Positions 26,585 to 33,916 of a DNA stretch of 64,000 nt are shown here, in pieces. Below the pieces are notes generated by a model that saw nothing but the letters and a program-made list of their open reading frames with translations, made no database searches and was not told where the DNA came from. The stretch comes from Nocardiopsis sp. CC223A. GTDB taxonomy: Bacteria; Actinomycetota; Actinomycetes; Streptosporangiales; Streptosporangiaceae. Numbering within the stretch: position 1 is the stretch's first letter; every line of letters begins with the position of its first letter. Made by a program: the position numbers and the translations under genes. The stretch lies in the NCBI RefSeq assembly GCF_030766825.1, contig NZ_JASFDV010000007.1, positions 62,001 to 126,000 on the forward strand, written 5' to 3'.

Positions 26585-27316
26585 TCAGGCCACGGAGGCG
26601 CCCAGGGCGGCCCGTGCCAGGAGGACCCCCTGCGGGGTCGAACGCAGGGTCCCCAGCAGGTCGCTGCCGCGGACCGACCCCGTCCACGTGAGCACGTCGG
26701 CGGTGTCCACGCACAGGTCCACCGCCATCCCCGTCGTCACCGACGGGTGGCCGCGCACCGACCAGCCCAGGGCGGTCAGCCCCGTGACCACGTCGCGATA
26801 GGGCGAGTCGGAGTCCCCGGCCACCGCCAGCAGCAGGAGCACACCCGCGTGCCCGCGGTGGACCCGGCGGCCGTACCGGAACGGCAACCCCGCCGCGACC
26901 AGCCGCCACATCGCCACCGGGTCGCCCAGGGCGGCGGCCGCCGGACCGGAGCGGCGCAGCACGCTGCCGCGCCGCCGCAGCAGCCCCAGACGCAGAGCGG
27001 TCTCGCGCAGCGCCAGTACCGGCAGGGCCACGTCCTCCCGCTGGAGGGAGCCGCGCCAGCGGCGGGCGAGGTCGAACTCCCGCGCCGCGGCCGCCACGCT
27101 GCTCGGCGGCAGGTAGCCGGACTCGGTCAGCCGCAGGCCGTCCGGTCCGACGTGCTCCACCAGCCAGGCGTACGGGTGCGCGGAGCGCGCGGCGTCCTCG
27201 GGGCCGACGGACACGGGGTCGTCCAGCCGGGCCGCCGCGACCAGGGGCTCCAGAGTGGCGGCCGCCTCCGGATGGGTGTCGATCAGTTCGGTGAGCAGGG
27301 GGGTGCGGGTGCCCAT
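26585..27316 (-). CDS. Conserved actinobacterial hypothetical protein, 243 aa
   Basis: Unrecognised by function. The protein is mostly helical, without signal or membrane segment. The stretch GPDGLRLTESGYLPPSSVAAAAREF (positions about 58-80) resembles a motif seen in actinobacterial hypothetical proteins, some fused to pRiA4b ORF-3-like domains. The rest includes ETALRLGLLRRRG and repeated winged-helix-like segments. It is encoded alone, ending about 90 bases from the CelR box, with no shared direction of regulation evident. Confidence 0.55.
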   Translation of the reverse strand: MGTRTPLLTELIDTHPEAAATLEPLVAAARLDDPVSVGPEDAARSAHPYAWLVEHVGPDGLRLTESGYLPPSSVAAAAREFDLARRWRGSLQREDVALPVLALRETALRLGLLRRRGSVLRRSGPAAAALGDPVAMWRLVAAGLPFRYGRRVHRGHAGVLLLLAVAGDSDSPYRDVVTGLTALGWSVRGHPSVTTGMAVDLCVDTADVLTWTGSVRGSDLLGTLRSTPQGVLLARAALGASVA

Positions 27317-27329
27317 GGGGCCAGGCTAG

Positions 27330-27730
27330 CCAGTCCCCGCCCTCCGGTCTCCCCGGGCAACGGGTGGCTCGGACGGTCCCCTCCAGGCGGTCCGTCACGA
27401 TCGCCGGCGTCTCCGTGAACGCCTCGTCCTGCGCGTTGTGCCGCCGGAGGCCCGGCGCGGCGCCCTCGCCGATCCCCGCGGGGAAGACGTCCCGCGGTTC
27501 GTCCAGTGCCGCACCACAGGCCGGGGGAGCCACCGACGAGATGCGGTCGGCGCTGGACGGTTCCCCGTCGAAGCCCTCCATGTCGATCCACTCGCGGGTA
27601 CAACCGTCGGGCGGCTCCCTTCGGTCGGGAGCAGGTCGTTCATCCGCTGCGTCGCCGTCAGGTCGGCGTTCGAGCAGCCGGTGAGGACGACGGTCAGGAC
27701 GACCGGGGAGACGAGGAATCGATGCCGCAT
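27330..27730 (-). pseudogene. Frameshifted lipoprotein gene
   Basis: From ATG 27730 the frame gives a lipoprotein signal (MRHRFLVSPVVLTVVLTGC, lipid Cys19) and then SNADLTATQRMNDLLPTEGS. It then becomes low-complexity. In the next frame the sequence CTREWIDMEGFDGEPSSAD and APPACGAALDEPRDVFPAG looks like the natural continuation. One missing base near 27614 would restore it. No in-frame stop follows in the second frame before the next gene, so a second defect may exist near 27340. An unrecognised small secreted lipoprotein, either decayed or mis-sequenced. The 3' boundary given is approximate. Confidence 0.45.
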
Positions 27731-27831
27731 GCGCGGGGCCGCCTCTGGGGCCGGGGTGCGTACCGGCCCCTACGGCGCCCTTCGCATGCACGCGGTTCCG
27801 GCGGGTGACAGGCCGAATCCGGCCACCGCGG

Positions 27832-28608
27832 TCACCCCTCTCCCCCGGCCTCCTCGGCTGCGGCGGGGGCGGCGGCCAGGCCGCGGGCCAGCACCTGCCC
27901 GGCGAGGATGCGGCGCACCTCCTCGGCGTCCCCCGCGTGCCCCGGGTGCCCGGTGCGCTCGCTCAGCTCGTTCAGCACCGCCGCGACCACGGAGTCCTCG
28001 GTCACCAGGCCGGAGAGCGGTGCGGCCTCCACCGCCTCGCGCCACCGGCGCAGCGCGTCCAGCCGCCCGTGCACGACCGCCTCGCGGGTGATGTGGAACA
28101 GCTGGTCCAGGTTGCGCTGGTAGGAGTCCGGGTCGGTCAGGTCCGCGTCCACCACCACGACCGGGCGGACCCCCGAACCCTCCGGACGCAGGTGGTACAC
28201 CCGCCAGGCCCGGCCGTTGGTCAGGAAGATCCACTCCGCGCCCTCCTGGGAGGCCAGGCGGCGGGCCATCTGGATGTTGCGCAGGTCCAGGTTCTGGCCG
28301 ATCCCGCGCACCTCCACCGGGGCGAACAGCTTCCCGTCCAGCACGATGGCGTAGTCGTTGGAGTCCCCGCTGGTGCGGTACTCGGTGGTCAGGTCCTGGT
28401 ACTTGCTGAAGTTGAGACCGACACTGAAGAAATCGGCGACCAGCAGCCGGGTGTCCCCGTCGTTGGCGTCCCGCTCCACGAGGTCGGCCAGCGGCCCGGC
28501 GAAGCGGTCCATGGCCGCGGCGACCCGGCTGCGCACGGACTCCTGCCAGCTCAGGGTGGTGGTGAACTCGCCGGTCCGGCTCATGACCTGGGTCTTTTCA
28601 ACGTCCAT
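27832..28608 (-). CDS. Stand-alone HsdR_N-type nuclease-fold protein
   Basis: A 258-residue protein starting at MDVEKTQVM (28608), which has GGGAG nine bases upstream; an ATG two codons earlier has only three bases spacing. The middle (about 60-170) matches the type I restriction HsdR N-terminal fold: GLNFSKYQDLTTEYRT, DYAIVLDGKLFAPVEVRGI, ARRLASQEGAEWIFLTNG and WRVYHL. The expected PD-(D/E)xK core E-x-K reads E-V-R, so cleavage may be lost. There is no helicase domain and no hsdM/hsdS nearby. Stand-alone versions occur in actinomycetes with unknown roles. The C-terminal 80 residues are helical and Ala-rich. Confidence 0.65.
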   Translation of the reverse strand: MDVEKTQVMSRTGEFTTTLSWQESVRSRVAAAMDRFAGPLADLVERDANDGDTRLLVADFFSVGLNFSKYQDLTTEYRTSGDSNDYAIVLDGKLFAPVEVRGIGQNLDLRNIQMARRLASQEGAEWIFLTNGRAWRVYHLRPEGSGVRPVVVVDADLTDPDSYQRNLDQLFHITREAVVHGRLDALRRWREAVEAAPLSGLVTEDSVVAAVLNELSERTGHPGHAGDAEEVRRILAGQVLARGLAAAPAAAEEAGGEG

Positions 28609-28818
28609 GAACATCCGCTCCCGTGTGTGCCGAAAAGCCCTGACCCACGGCCTTCTCCGGCACGGCGGGGGCGTGGACAGGGGAAGATCCGGCCACGATG
28701 CTACAACTCACCGCTCTTCCCGAGCACACCGCGCAGCGCCGTGGGCGACGGGAGGGGGACGGCGTCCCACCGAGCCGCTAGGGTGGACGCGCCCCGCACC
28801 CTCCCGGAGACTCCCCCC

Positions 28819-29910
28819 ATGCCGCGCACGGCCCTTCCGTCCGCCCTCGTGCTCGCCGCCGCCCTGGCCGCCGGCGGCTGCGCCGCCCCGGTGGAACCCC
28901 TCGACGTCACGGCCGAGGCCGGGACCGACTCCCCGTTACCGGACCGGTACGGGCACACGGCCGTCTGGACCGGGGAACTGGCCCTGCTGTGGGGCGGCGG
29001 GGCGTTCGGCGACGCGGCTCCCGGCCCCCAGGGGGCCGCCTACGACCCGGACACCGATACCTGGACGCCCCTGCCCGACTCCCCCCTCGACGGGACCCGG
29101 CGCAGACACGCGGCGGCCTGGACCGGAACGGAACTGATCGTGTGGGGCGGCATGCCCGACACCGAGGGACCCCACTACCCGGCGGACGGCGCACGCTACG
29201 ACCCCGGCACCGGGGAGTGGACCCCACTGGCCCCCGCGCCCTCCGGCCGGTGGAATGCCGTGGCCGCCGCGGACCGGGAGCACCTCGTCGTGGGCGGCGG
29301 GCAGACGGCCCACGGCACGGCCACCGGGATCATGGTCCACGACGCCGCCGCCGACACCTGGTCCGTCGTCCCCACCGGCACTCCGGTCGTCGACCTCGCC
29401 CTCCTGCCCGGGGGAGAGGCGGTCGTCCTGCTGGCGGACGCCGAGGAGACCGTGCTCGCCGCGTTCGACCCGGACACCGGTGGAGCGGTCGCCACGGCGC
29501 ACACCTGGCCCGGCAGCGGCACGCACGGGCTGGCGGTGCACGACGGGACCGTGCACGTCACCGTCGGTGACGGGGAGACCGTCGCCGTGGACACCTTCGA
29601 CACGGACCTGGAGCACCGGGACACCCGGGAGCTCGCGGCGGACTCCTTCCTCCCCGCCCGGGCCGCCCACTTCGCCGGCGACGGGGCCCCGGGCGCCGGG
29701 GTCACCGATGACGGGGTCCTGGTGGCGGTCTCGCCACAGGGGGTGAGCGTGCTGGACACCGGCACCGGGCGCACCGGGTTCGCCCAGTCGCCCCGCCTGG
29801 TCGGGCACTGCGCCGAGGGGTCGTCGGTGGTGGCCGGGGAGCGTGTACTGCTCTTCGGCTGCGGCGACCACGTCGGGATCGTCCGCCCCGGCGGGGTCAG
29901 CGACCGGTGA
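28819..29910 (+). CDS. Kelch-type beta-propeller lipoprotein
   Basis: A 363-residue lipoprotein; ATG 28819 has GGAG ten bases upstream. The signal has lipobox AAGGC with Cys near residue 20. Repeats of about 50 residues carry kelch marks: YGHTAVWTGELALLWGGGA, YDPDTDTWTPLPDSP, RRHAAAWTGTELIVWGGM, YDPGTGEWTPLAPAP. They form a beta-propeller displayed outside the membrane. Later blades are more divergent (VVLLADAEETVLAAFDPDTG). Such proteins bind ligands; no enzymatic motif is seen. It is transcribed divergently from the HsdR_N-like gene and its 3' end overlaps the convergent gene by 14 bases. Confidence 0.7.
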   Translation: MPRTALPSALVLAAALAAGGCAAPVEPLDVTAEAGTDSPLPDRYGHTAVWTGELALLWGGGAFGDAAPGPQGAAYDPDTDTWTPLPDSPLDGTRRRHAAAWTGTELIVWGGMPDTEGPHYPADGARYDPGTGEWTPLAPAPSGRWNAVAAADREHLVVGGGQTAHGTATGIMVHDAAADTWSVVPTGTPVVDLALLPGGEAVVLLADAEETVLAAFDPDTGGAVATAHTWPGSGTHGLAVHDGTVHVTVGDGETVAVDTFDTDLEHRDTRELAADSFLPARAAHFAGDGAPGAGVTDDGVLVAVSPQGVSVLDTGTGRTGFAQSPRLVGHCAEGSSVVAGERVLLFGCGDHVGIVRPGGVSDR

Positions 29911-30328
29911 CCAGGCTCTGGACGAAGGAGCGGTAGGAGCGCAGCGCCAACCGCAGGGTCTCGGTGTCGGCGCCCTCGTCCCAGGCCGCGCGCAGCGCCG
30001 CCCGCCGGGACTCGATCTCGGCGACCAGGGCGTCGGCCACCTCCGACGCCAGCGCGTCCGCCTCACTCACCGCGCCGCGGGGGTCGTCCACGAACGCGGT
30101 GACCGCGCCGCTCAGCCGGTCCCGGGCCGTCCCCGGATCCACCCCGCGCGGCCGGGGCCGCCAGCCGTCCTCCGCCGCGGGCCCGCCGCCGCGCGCCGGT
30201 GCCGCCTTGCCGGTCTCCTCCGCCACCGTGTCCGCCTTCCGTCGTGCCGCGGTGCGCGCCGTCCGCGCACCCCCCTCGTGCGCGCGCAGGGTCCAGCGCA
30301 CCCGGCCCTCCGCGTCGGAATGGTTCAC
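29897..30328 (-). CDS. Conserved actinobacterial hypothetical protein, 143 aa
   Basis: A charged, Ala/Arg-rich, helical protein without export signal. The region AVTAFVDDPRGAVSEADALASEV resembles FVDDPERSVRDARAVIAAI in the gene just upstream, so the two are probably distant paralogues (related to Streptomyces proteins whose exact function is unknown). Its ATG overlaps the upstream stop (ATGA), so the two are translated together, suggesting a complex with the membrane-bound partner. An Arg/Pro-rich disordered segment occupies about residues 20-65. Confidence 0.6.
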   Translation of the reverse strand: MNHSDAEGRVRWTLRAHEGGARTARTAARRKADTVAEETGKAAPARGGGPAAEDGWRPRPRGVDPGTARDRLSGAVTAFVDDPRGAVSEADALASEVADALVAEIESRRAALRAAWDEGADTETLRLALRSYRSFVQSLVTGR

Positions 30329-30882
30329 CGCTGTGCCTCCGATCCGTGCACACCGGCCCCGCCCAACAGGGCGTCCACGAGCCGCCGGTGGGCCACCAGC
30401 AGCTCGCGCAGGTGCTCGGTGTCCTCGGTGCCGTCCCCCTGGACCCGGCGCACCTCGGCGACCTGTGCCGGATGGTCCACCGACAGGGTCCCCAGCAGGT
30501 GACCGAACTCCTCACCGGGCGGGTGCCCCAGATCGAGGGCGATCGCCGCGATGACCGCCCGGGCGTCGCGCACCGAGCGTTCGGGATCGTCGACGAACCC
30601 CCGCTGCACCGCCACCCACGAGCGGGCGTGGTCGTCGCGCAGCCCGTCGGGGAGGGCGCGCAACCTCAGGGAGGAGCGGCGGGACAGCCGCTCGGAGAGG
30701 TCGCGTTCGGCGTCCGCGGTGTTCCCGTGCAGGTGCAGGGCGTGGTCGTACTCCGCGCCGAAACGCCGTCTGAGCCGGGCCGTGCGGCGCGCCGGAAGGA
30801 TCGAGGATCGGACGGCGATCCCGGCGCCCACGGCCACCACGATCACCACCAGGACGAGGATGACTAGGGGCGTCGTCTCCAC
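30325..30882 (-). CDS. Membrane-anchored conserved hypothetical protein, 185 aa
   Basis: Started at GTG 30882, which has AGGAGG nine bases upstream. One N-terminal transmembrane helix (residues about 5-25, LVILVLVVIVVAVGAGIAV) is followed by a cytoplasmic helical domain with LRRRFGAEYDHALHLHGN, SWVAVQRGFVDDPERSVRDA and LRELLVAHRRLVDALL. This arrangement, LRRRFGxEYDRA then FVDDP, recurs in actinobacterial proteins of unknown role. It is the first gene of a two-gene operon with the 143-residue paralogue. The single anchor suggests recruitment of the partner to the membrane. Confidence 0.65.
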   Translation of the reverse strand: METTPLVILVLVVIVVAVGAGIAVRSSILPARRTARLRRRFGAEYDHALHLHGNTADAERDLSERLSRRSSLRLRALPDGLRDDHARSWVAVQRGFVDDPERSVRDARAVIAAIALDLGHPPGEEFGHLLGTLSVDHPAQVAEVRRVQGDGTEDTEHLRELLVAHRRLVDALLGGAGVHGSEAQR

Positions 30883-30955
30883 GGGGGGCAACCTCCTGTG
30901 CAGAGAACCCTTGCCCTGGGGGCCCCGGGCGAAACCCGCATGGCCCAAGGCGGCC

Positions 30956-31675
30956 TCACCTGCCGCCGGCCACCCGCAACACCGTCCCGGTCGTGCGGGA
31001 GGCCCCGGGGGACAGCGGCCGGGCGATCGCGTCGGCGATCTCCCCGGGACGACCCGCACGTCGCAGCGGGATCGTCGCCGCCGCCCCGGCGGGGCGGTCG
31101 GGGTCGCCCATGGCGGTGTGCGGGTCGGTCTCGATCACCCCGGGGGCGACCGCGTTGACCCGGATTCCGGACGGCCCCAACCCCTTGGCGAGACCGACCG
31201 TCATGGCGTCCACCACCGCCTTCGTCGCCGCGTGGTGGACGTACTCGTCCGGGGCCGCCCAGGGCGGCGGCCGAGGAGACGCTGACGACCGCGCCCGACC
31301 CCCGGCCCGCCATGTCCCGCGCCGCCCGGCGGCAGCACAGCGGGTGACCATCCGCCCGAGGACCGCGGTGCCGGTGTCCGCGAACCGGCCCGGCGGTCCG
31401 GTCACCGCGGCGTTGTCGACCGGTCCGGTCACCGCGCCCGGCTCCGCGGCGGCGTCGAACAGCCGGTCCACGTCGGCCTCGACGGAGGTGTCCACGCGCA
31501 CCGCCGCGCACCGGGCCCCGGCCGCCCGCACCCGTTCGGCGGTCCGCTCCGCGGCCCCGGTGTCCGAGGCGTGGCCGAACACGATGGCGTGCCCGTCGCC
31601 GGCCGGCCGCGCGCGGGTCGCGGCACCGATGCCCCGATCGCCGCCGATGGCCACGGTGAGAGGCCGCGTCGTCAT
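30956..31675 (-). pseudogene. Decayed short-chain dehydrogenase (SDR) gene
   Basis: From ATG 31675 (GAGGAAGG upstream) an SDR is recognisable: the NAD(P) motif GGDRGIGAA, DNAAVTGPPG in place of NNAG, and IRVNAVAPGVIETD. The central part is out of frame. Between about 31340 and 31251 the correct residues (LCCRRAARDMAGRGSG then AVVSVSSAAALGG) are in another frame, requiring one added base near 31340 and one removed from the G-run at 31251-31254. The active-site YxxxK reads HAATK, so the tyrosine is lost. It is therefore a decaying oxidoreductase or doubly mis-sequenced, though the His substitution argues for decay. Confidence 0.7.
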
Positions 31676-31776
31676 GGGTCCCCTTCCTCGCGCCCGGCAA
31701 CGGGCCGCGTATCCGCGGCACGGTGTCCCACCTGGGGTCATGCGCGATCGACCGAGGGGGTGACTAGGGTGCCGCC

Positions 31777-32442
31777 ATGAACTCCGACACCCCCCGGGGC
31801 CCCGCGGGCCTGGCCGGGACCCCCCTCACCTTCGACACCGCGGCCTTCCGACAGGTCCAGGAGAACGCCTGGACCGACACCGCCGGCGACGCGGTCGTCC
31901 TCGACTTCTTCGGCCTGGTCCCCGACCTGCCCGCCGACCTGGACGATCTCGACGGCCTGCGCGCCCGGACCAGCGCCCACGTCGCGGGATCGGGGATGGG
32001 CCTGGTCGAACTGGACACCGTCACCCTGGACGGCATGCCCGCCATCCGCCAGGTGGTCAAGGGCGAGGACCCCCGCCGGGCGTCCGGGATGGCCTACGTC
32101 GGCTCGTACACGATCCCGCGGGACCGGTGCAGCACCGTGATCCGGGTGCAGTGCTTCGAGGGGCCGGTGACCGGTATCCGGGAGGCGTCCCTCTTCCCCC
32201 TGTTCCTCGACCGCCACCAAGGGGACATGCAGAGGGCGATGGCCGCCTGGGCCCGGCACCCCTACACCGAGGGTGTCACCGGTGGCACCCCGCGCAACCA
32301 GGCCGAGGACCCGGTGTGGGACGACCGGTTCCCGGACCACCCGCTCTCCCGCACCCGCCGCCTGCTCGGCGTGCTCGCGCAGTCCCTGCGGGTCGACCCG
32401 GCCTTTCGCGACCTGCCCCCGTTCCGCCACGGGGCCCGGTAG
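31777..32442 (+). CDS. Conserved hypothetical protein, 221 aa
   Basis: A soluble protein without signal or membrane segment. It opens with a Pro/Gly-rich stretch, then LTFDTAAFRQVQENAWTD, AVVLDFFGLVPDLP, IRQVVKGEDPRRASG and a closing WDDRFPDHPLSRTRRLLG. This resembles a small actinobacterial family of unknown role, in which the last motif is best conserved. There is no catalytic pattern I can name. It is the last gene before the tRNA-Gly-bracketed island and is probably chromosomal core. Confidence 0.6.
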   Translation: MNSDTPRGPAGLAGTPLTFDTAAFRQVQENAWTDTAGDAVVLDFFGLVPDLPADLDDLDGLRARTSAHVAGSGMGLVELDTVTLDGMPAIRQVVKGEDPRRASGMAYVGSYTIPRDRCSTVIRVQCFEGPVTGIREASLFPLFLDRHQGDMQRAMAAWARHPYTEGVTGGTPRNQAEDPVWDDRFPDHPLSRTRRLLGVLAQSLRVDPAFRDLPPFRHGAR

Positions 32443-33454
32443 CGCCGCCCGACCGGTTCGTGCACGGGCCGGCCATGGCCGACTCCCGGTCACCGCCGCA
32501 CCCCCACCGCTTTTCAGGCGAACACGCACTACGAAGGGAATCCGACGGCGGCCGAACCGGCGGAGCAGGGCGCCGCGAAGGTGTACGCCCGCCACGGCAT
32601 CGACCCGGCCGCGATCACGGATCTGCGCTTTCAGGACGCACGAGGGGCACACGGCCGTCGGCGCACCCTGAACGCGAGGACGGCCCCTGGTGCGCGAGCG
32701 GTGCTCGCAGCCCAGGGGCCGTCTTTCGAACGGAGCGGATGACGGGAATCGAACCGCTCGCCGCCAGCCCGCCGACCTGCGAGAACCCGAGAATCCCCAG
32801 ATCGCGCCGCTGCCCGTCACCCCGCTGCCTCCGGTTCCCCCACGTTGCACCCCGCCCCGTCCACCCTCCGGATGCACCAGAAAGCCGGGTTTCCCGCGTT
32901 CTGGCTGGGAGGGCACGAACGCCGGACCTGGACGGTCGGCCGGGTGATGACCGGATGGAGCCCAGTGATCCGGACAGGGCAGTCGAGTTCCGCTGCATCA
33001 CTGGGAGGCTGCTGTGCGCGCAGCCCGGGTCACCCTCTGTCTCTGCCGTTCGGCATAATACGCCCGAAGAGACAACAGTAATCACTTATCGCCGCGAAGT
33101 GCGTGAAAGGGGTGAGCGGATGCGGTCCCTTCTGGTGGAACGGGGTTCCGGGGGTGCGGGGGAGCCCGTTCGGGTGCCCTTTCTCCGACCGGGGGCCGCG
33201 TTCCCCGCGCACCCGGGTCCGGGACTTCCGAGGCCTGTCCGAACGGGGCGGAACGAGTGCTTCCCTGGCGGTGTCGGCTCCCCGAAGAAGGGTCTGGGCA
33301 GGGATTTCGTGTCGCTTCGGTCGGCATGATCTCCCGTGGCGACGCAAGCTGTCCGCGTACTACAGGAAATGGCCGGAACCGGCCATGTCGATGGCCCACA
33401 AGCACCCGAGGGATTTCGCTCCGCGCGATTCCCCGGTGCGTGGAAAGGAGCGCG
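32443..33454. other. 1-kb gap at the left edge of the island
   Basis: No convincing gene. From 32520 to 32665 a short frame reads AAKVYARHGIDPAAITDLRF, possibly a gene-tail remnant. A duplicated tRNA-Gly 3' end with hairpin follows (32679-32755). An imperfect stem-loop CCAGAA...TTCTGG lies at 32877-32905. The sequence from 33050 to 33100 is AT-richer and may hold the promoter of the secretion-associated gene at 33455. Confidence 0.5.
32679..32755 (-). repeat. Partial tRNA-Gly 3' end plus hairpin (att-like direct repeat)
   Basis: Bases 32732-32755 are identical to 40772-40795, the T-arm, acceptor 3' strand and part of CCA of the tRNA-Gly gene. The 12-bp hairpin stem next to it (32679-32690 / 32712-32723) is identical to the stem at 40719-40763, with diverged loop. 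Sequence beyond 32755 is unrelated to a tRNA. It looks like the distal attachment site left by integration at the tRNA 3' end. Confidence 0.7.
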
Positions 33455-33835
33455 ATGAGTTCGTGGGATATCGATCCCGTGCAGGTCGGCGGTGTGCTGG
33501 AGGCGACTCTGGGCCATCTGGGCGATGAGGAGGGCGGCTCGGGTCTGACCCGGGAGCTGTCCCAGTTGGAGACCCATCTGGGCAACGCCGTGGAGGAGTG
33601 CGGCAGCGGCATCGTCGCCGATGCCCTGGGCCGGTTCGCCGAGCACTACTTCGGGATCCTGGGCGACATGGCCGAGACGACCCTGCGGGCGGTCGGGGGA
33701 GCCTACGAGGCCACCAACCACTACATCGAAGGCGACCTGGAGATGGCCGCCGAGGCCCAGCTCAACGCCGCCAAGGAACCGGCCACCGAGGTCACCCCGG
33801 CGGCGGGCTCGGGTCAGCAGCCCCAGTACCGCTGA
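33455..33835 (+). CDS. DUF6507-like / WXG100-type secretion partner
   Basis: A 126-residue helical protein; ATG 33455 follows AAAGGAG. It begins SSWDIDPVQVGGVLEATLGH and contains ATNHYIEGDLEMAAEAQLNAA, a pattern of the actinobacterial DUF6507 family. These small helical proteins resemble ESAT-6/WXG100 proteins, and here it directly precedes a large toxin that lacks a Sec signal. It would act as a type VII secretion co-substrate or chaperone for the toxin. There is no WxG turn, so the assignment rests on size, helicity and position. Confidence 0.65.
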   Translation: MSSWDIDPVQVGGVLEATLGHLGDEEGGSGLTRELSQLETHLGNAVEECGSGIVADALGRFAEHYFGILGDMAETTLRAVGGAYEATNHYIEGDLEMAAEAQLNAAKEPATEVTPAAGSGQQPQYR

Positions 33836-33916
33836 CCCCGCACCCCTGCTCCTTCGCCTGCTCCCGGACCCGAGCCCCCACCTCCCGAACCCCCTCTCCC
33901 CGTGAAGCGGTGATCC

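Noticed and set aside
28358-28818. Longer plus-strand frames running into the kelch-type lipoprotein
   Set aside because: Upstream translation is antisense to the HsdR_N-like gene and low-complexity; the lipoprotein signal and ribosome site fix the start at 28819.
32732-32760. A second tRNA-Gly gene at the left edge of the island
   Set aside because: Only the T-arm and acceptor 3' end are present; no anticodon arm or 5' acceptor strand is found beyond 32755.
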